Shown here: positions 63,116 through 64,000 of the stretch, piece after piece | Position numbering within the stretch: the first letter of the stretch is position 1 | Layout: every line of letters starts with the position of its first letter | Assembly (NCBI RefSeq): GCF_027942865.1 | Contig: NC_134510.1 | Span: 22,189,209-22,253,208, forward strand | Reading direction: 5' to 3' | Source: Odontesthes bonariensis | Taxonomy: Eukaryota; Chordata; Actinopteri; Atheriniformes; Atherinopsidae | DNA length: 64,000 bases | Notes under the pieces: generated by a model | Told to the model about the DNA's origin: nothing | Databases searched by the model: none | What the model saw: only the letters and a program-made list of their open reading frames with translations | Made by a program: the position numbers and the translations under genes

Positions 63116-63909
63116 GCCTTTCAACTTGGATTGGGTGATACTGCCTGTCAAAAGATGACTAATGAATGACTGACATCTTTATAAACAGTTTGACAAAAGG
63201 GTATTTTCCCTCAAATACACCGGGAGGCACAGGCCTCACTCGATAAAACGAGGATGGTTTTGTTGGCTCATTTCATCTCTGGTGCAGAGGCGGCATCAGG
63301 TTGGTGTACTTGTGTTTGTCAAAATGAGATGCAAACGATTTTTGCCGGTATCTAAATCAGTGCATCAGAACTCCTTAAAGCATCAAGAGCGAGAGAGCTG
63401 GCAGGGAAACAGAAAAGTGTCGCAGTGACTGACTGTTCGACTAATGCTGATCCCTGTGTAGATTTACAGCGTTGGCATATTAATAAACTCAAAGTGCTCG
63501 CATCATTGTTAAACTTTTTTTTTTTTTTTTTTTTGCAACGTGTCCGGTGAGTCAAGAGCTGGCGACCACAGTTAATTGGCAAAGAAATATTATCCCGAAT
63601 CAATCACAAATATGATTATGGCGTTATACGCGGACAGTATTGTTCCATAAAGACCCGCGGCTCCATTAAAGCGTCAGCTCCCTGTCTTCTGTGGCACTCA
63701 AAAAGCAGGCTTAGACCAATAAACGTCAGCGTGGATCCTGAGTGAACGCCAGGCGGGTTTGAGCGTTCGTCCTGCAGCGTAACTGTGTGGTAGTCACTGA
63801 TAAACAATTAGCAGATTGACTTCCGTATGTCTGAGTCCGAGTTGCTTCCGTATCACTTGGAGCCTCTTCTGTCTGACGGTCCATCGCCGAAGGCAACAAT
63901 CAGGTTACA

Positions 63910-63949
63910 ATGCGCGAGATTCCCGAGGAGTTAACGGCGCTCATTGCAG
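63910..63949 (+). CDS. skap2: Src kinase-associated phosphoprotein 2, first coding exon (partial)
   Basis: ATG at 63910 opens MREIPEELTALIA plus one base before the donor CAG|GTAACT. This resembles LPEEIRNLLAD near the start of SKAP2, and the split codon G|.. would allow the Asp. SKAP2 follows HOXA1 on the same strand in human, so place and orientation agree. Only 13 codons are seen, so the call rests mainly on synteny. The gene continues off the right edge. Confidence 0.55.
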
Positions 63950-64000
63950 GTAACTTTCATACGTTGTTGTCTGTTTGCCCAAAGTGTTGCTTTCCGTGTT

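Larger units (their letters stand above)
60747..63909. other. hoxa2b-skap2 intergenic DNA; hoxa1b absent
   Basis: No Hox1 homeodomain or N-terminal motif remains. The region holds MEIS-type TGACAG sites near 61373-61504, TGATGCAT at 61730, a CA repeat at 62521-62572 and a DR2 hormone-type repeat at 63102-63115. Confidence 0.5.

Overview
The window is vertebrate nuclear DNA: spliced genes with GT-AG introns, long introns full of DNA transposons, and many CA/GT microsatellites. It carries the teleost HoxAb cluster, one of the two HoxA copies left by the teleost genome duplication. The homeobox content 13-11-10-9-2, with no evx1 and no Hox1 or Hox3-7, is the HoxAb signature of teleosts. Together with the BEL/Pao and hAT elements it points to a ray-finned, probably percomorph, fish. 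The species cannot be fixed from the sequence alone.

Layout from left to right: the 5' part of tax1bp1b on the minus strand (1-4072, running off the left edge); a head-to-head intergenic promoter region holding a MITE (8206-8750); hibadhb on the plus strand (8904-28548, 8 exons). Its 17.2 kb fourth intron is a transposon graveyard: hAT-like and piggyBac-like MITEs, a PIF-Harbinger remnant, an 8.2 kb BEL/Pao LTR element with two hAT-type insertions (one in each LTR), and a LINE scrap. The Hox genes follow, all on the plus strand: hoxa13b (32360-33387), hoxa11b (41303-43065), hoxa10b (47214-49131), a mir-196 hairpin (50123-50194), hoxa9b (51413-52589, with a frame break in exon 1) and hoxa2b (58949-60494). 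The last 3.4 kb lead into what looks like the first coding exon of skap2. The order TAX1BP1-HIBADH-HOXA-SKAP2 and the orientations match the human HOXA neighbourhood.

The five Hox genes each have two coding exons with the homeodomain in exon 2. They are expected to act as collinear axial-patterning transcription factors: posterior trunk, fin and cloaca for 13 to 9, hindbrain and second arch for hoxa2b. mir-196 lies in its ancestral place between Hox10 and Hox9. hibadhb (mitochondrial valine catabolism) and tax1bp1b (autophagy adaptor) are bystander neighbours.

Points most worth a second look: a mir-196 copy with two substitutions outside the seed, both of which weaken the stem; the one-base frame break in hoxa9b; a GC-AG intron in hoxa2b; PBX-HOX, PREP/MEIS and ACAAT site clusters in and after hoxa2b; a DR2 retinoic-acid-type repeat where hoxa1b has been lost; and a 71-bp perfect inverted repeat inside the Harbinger remnant.
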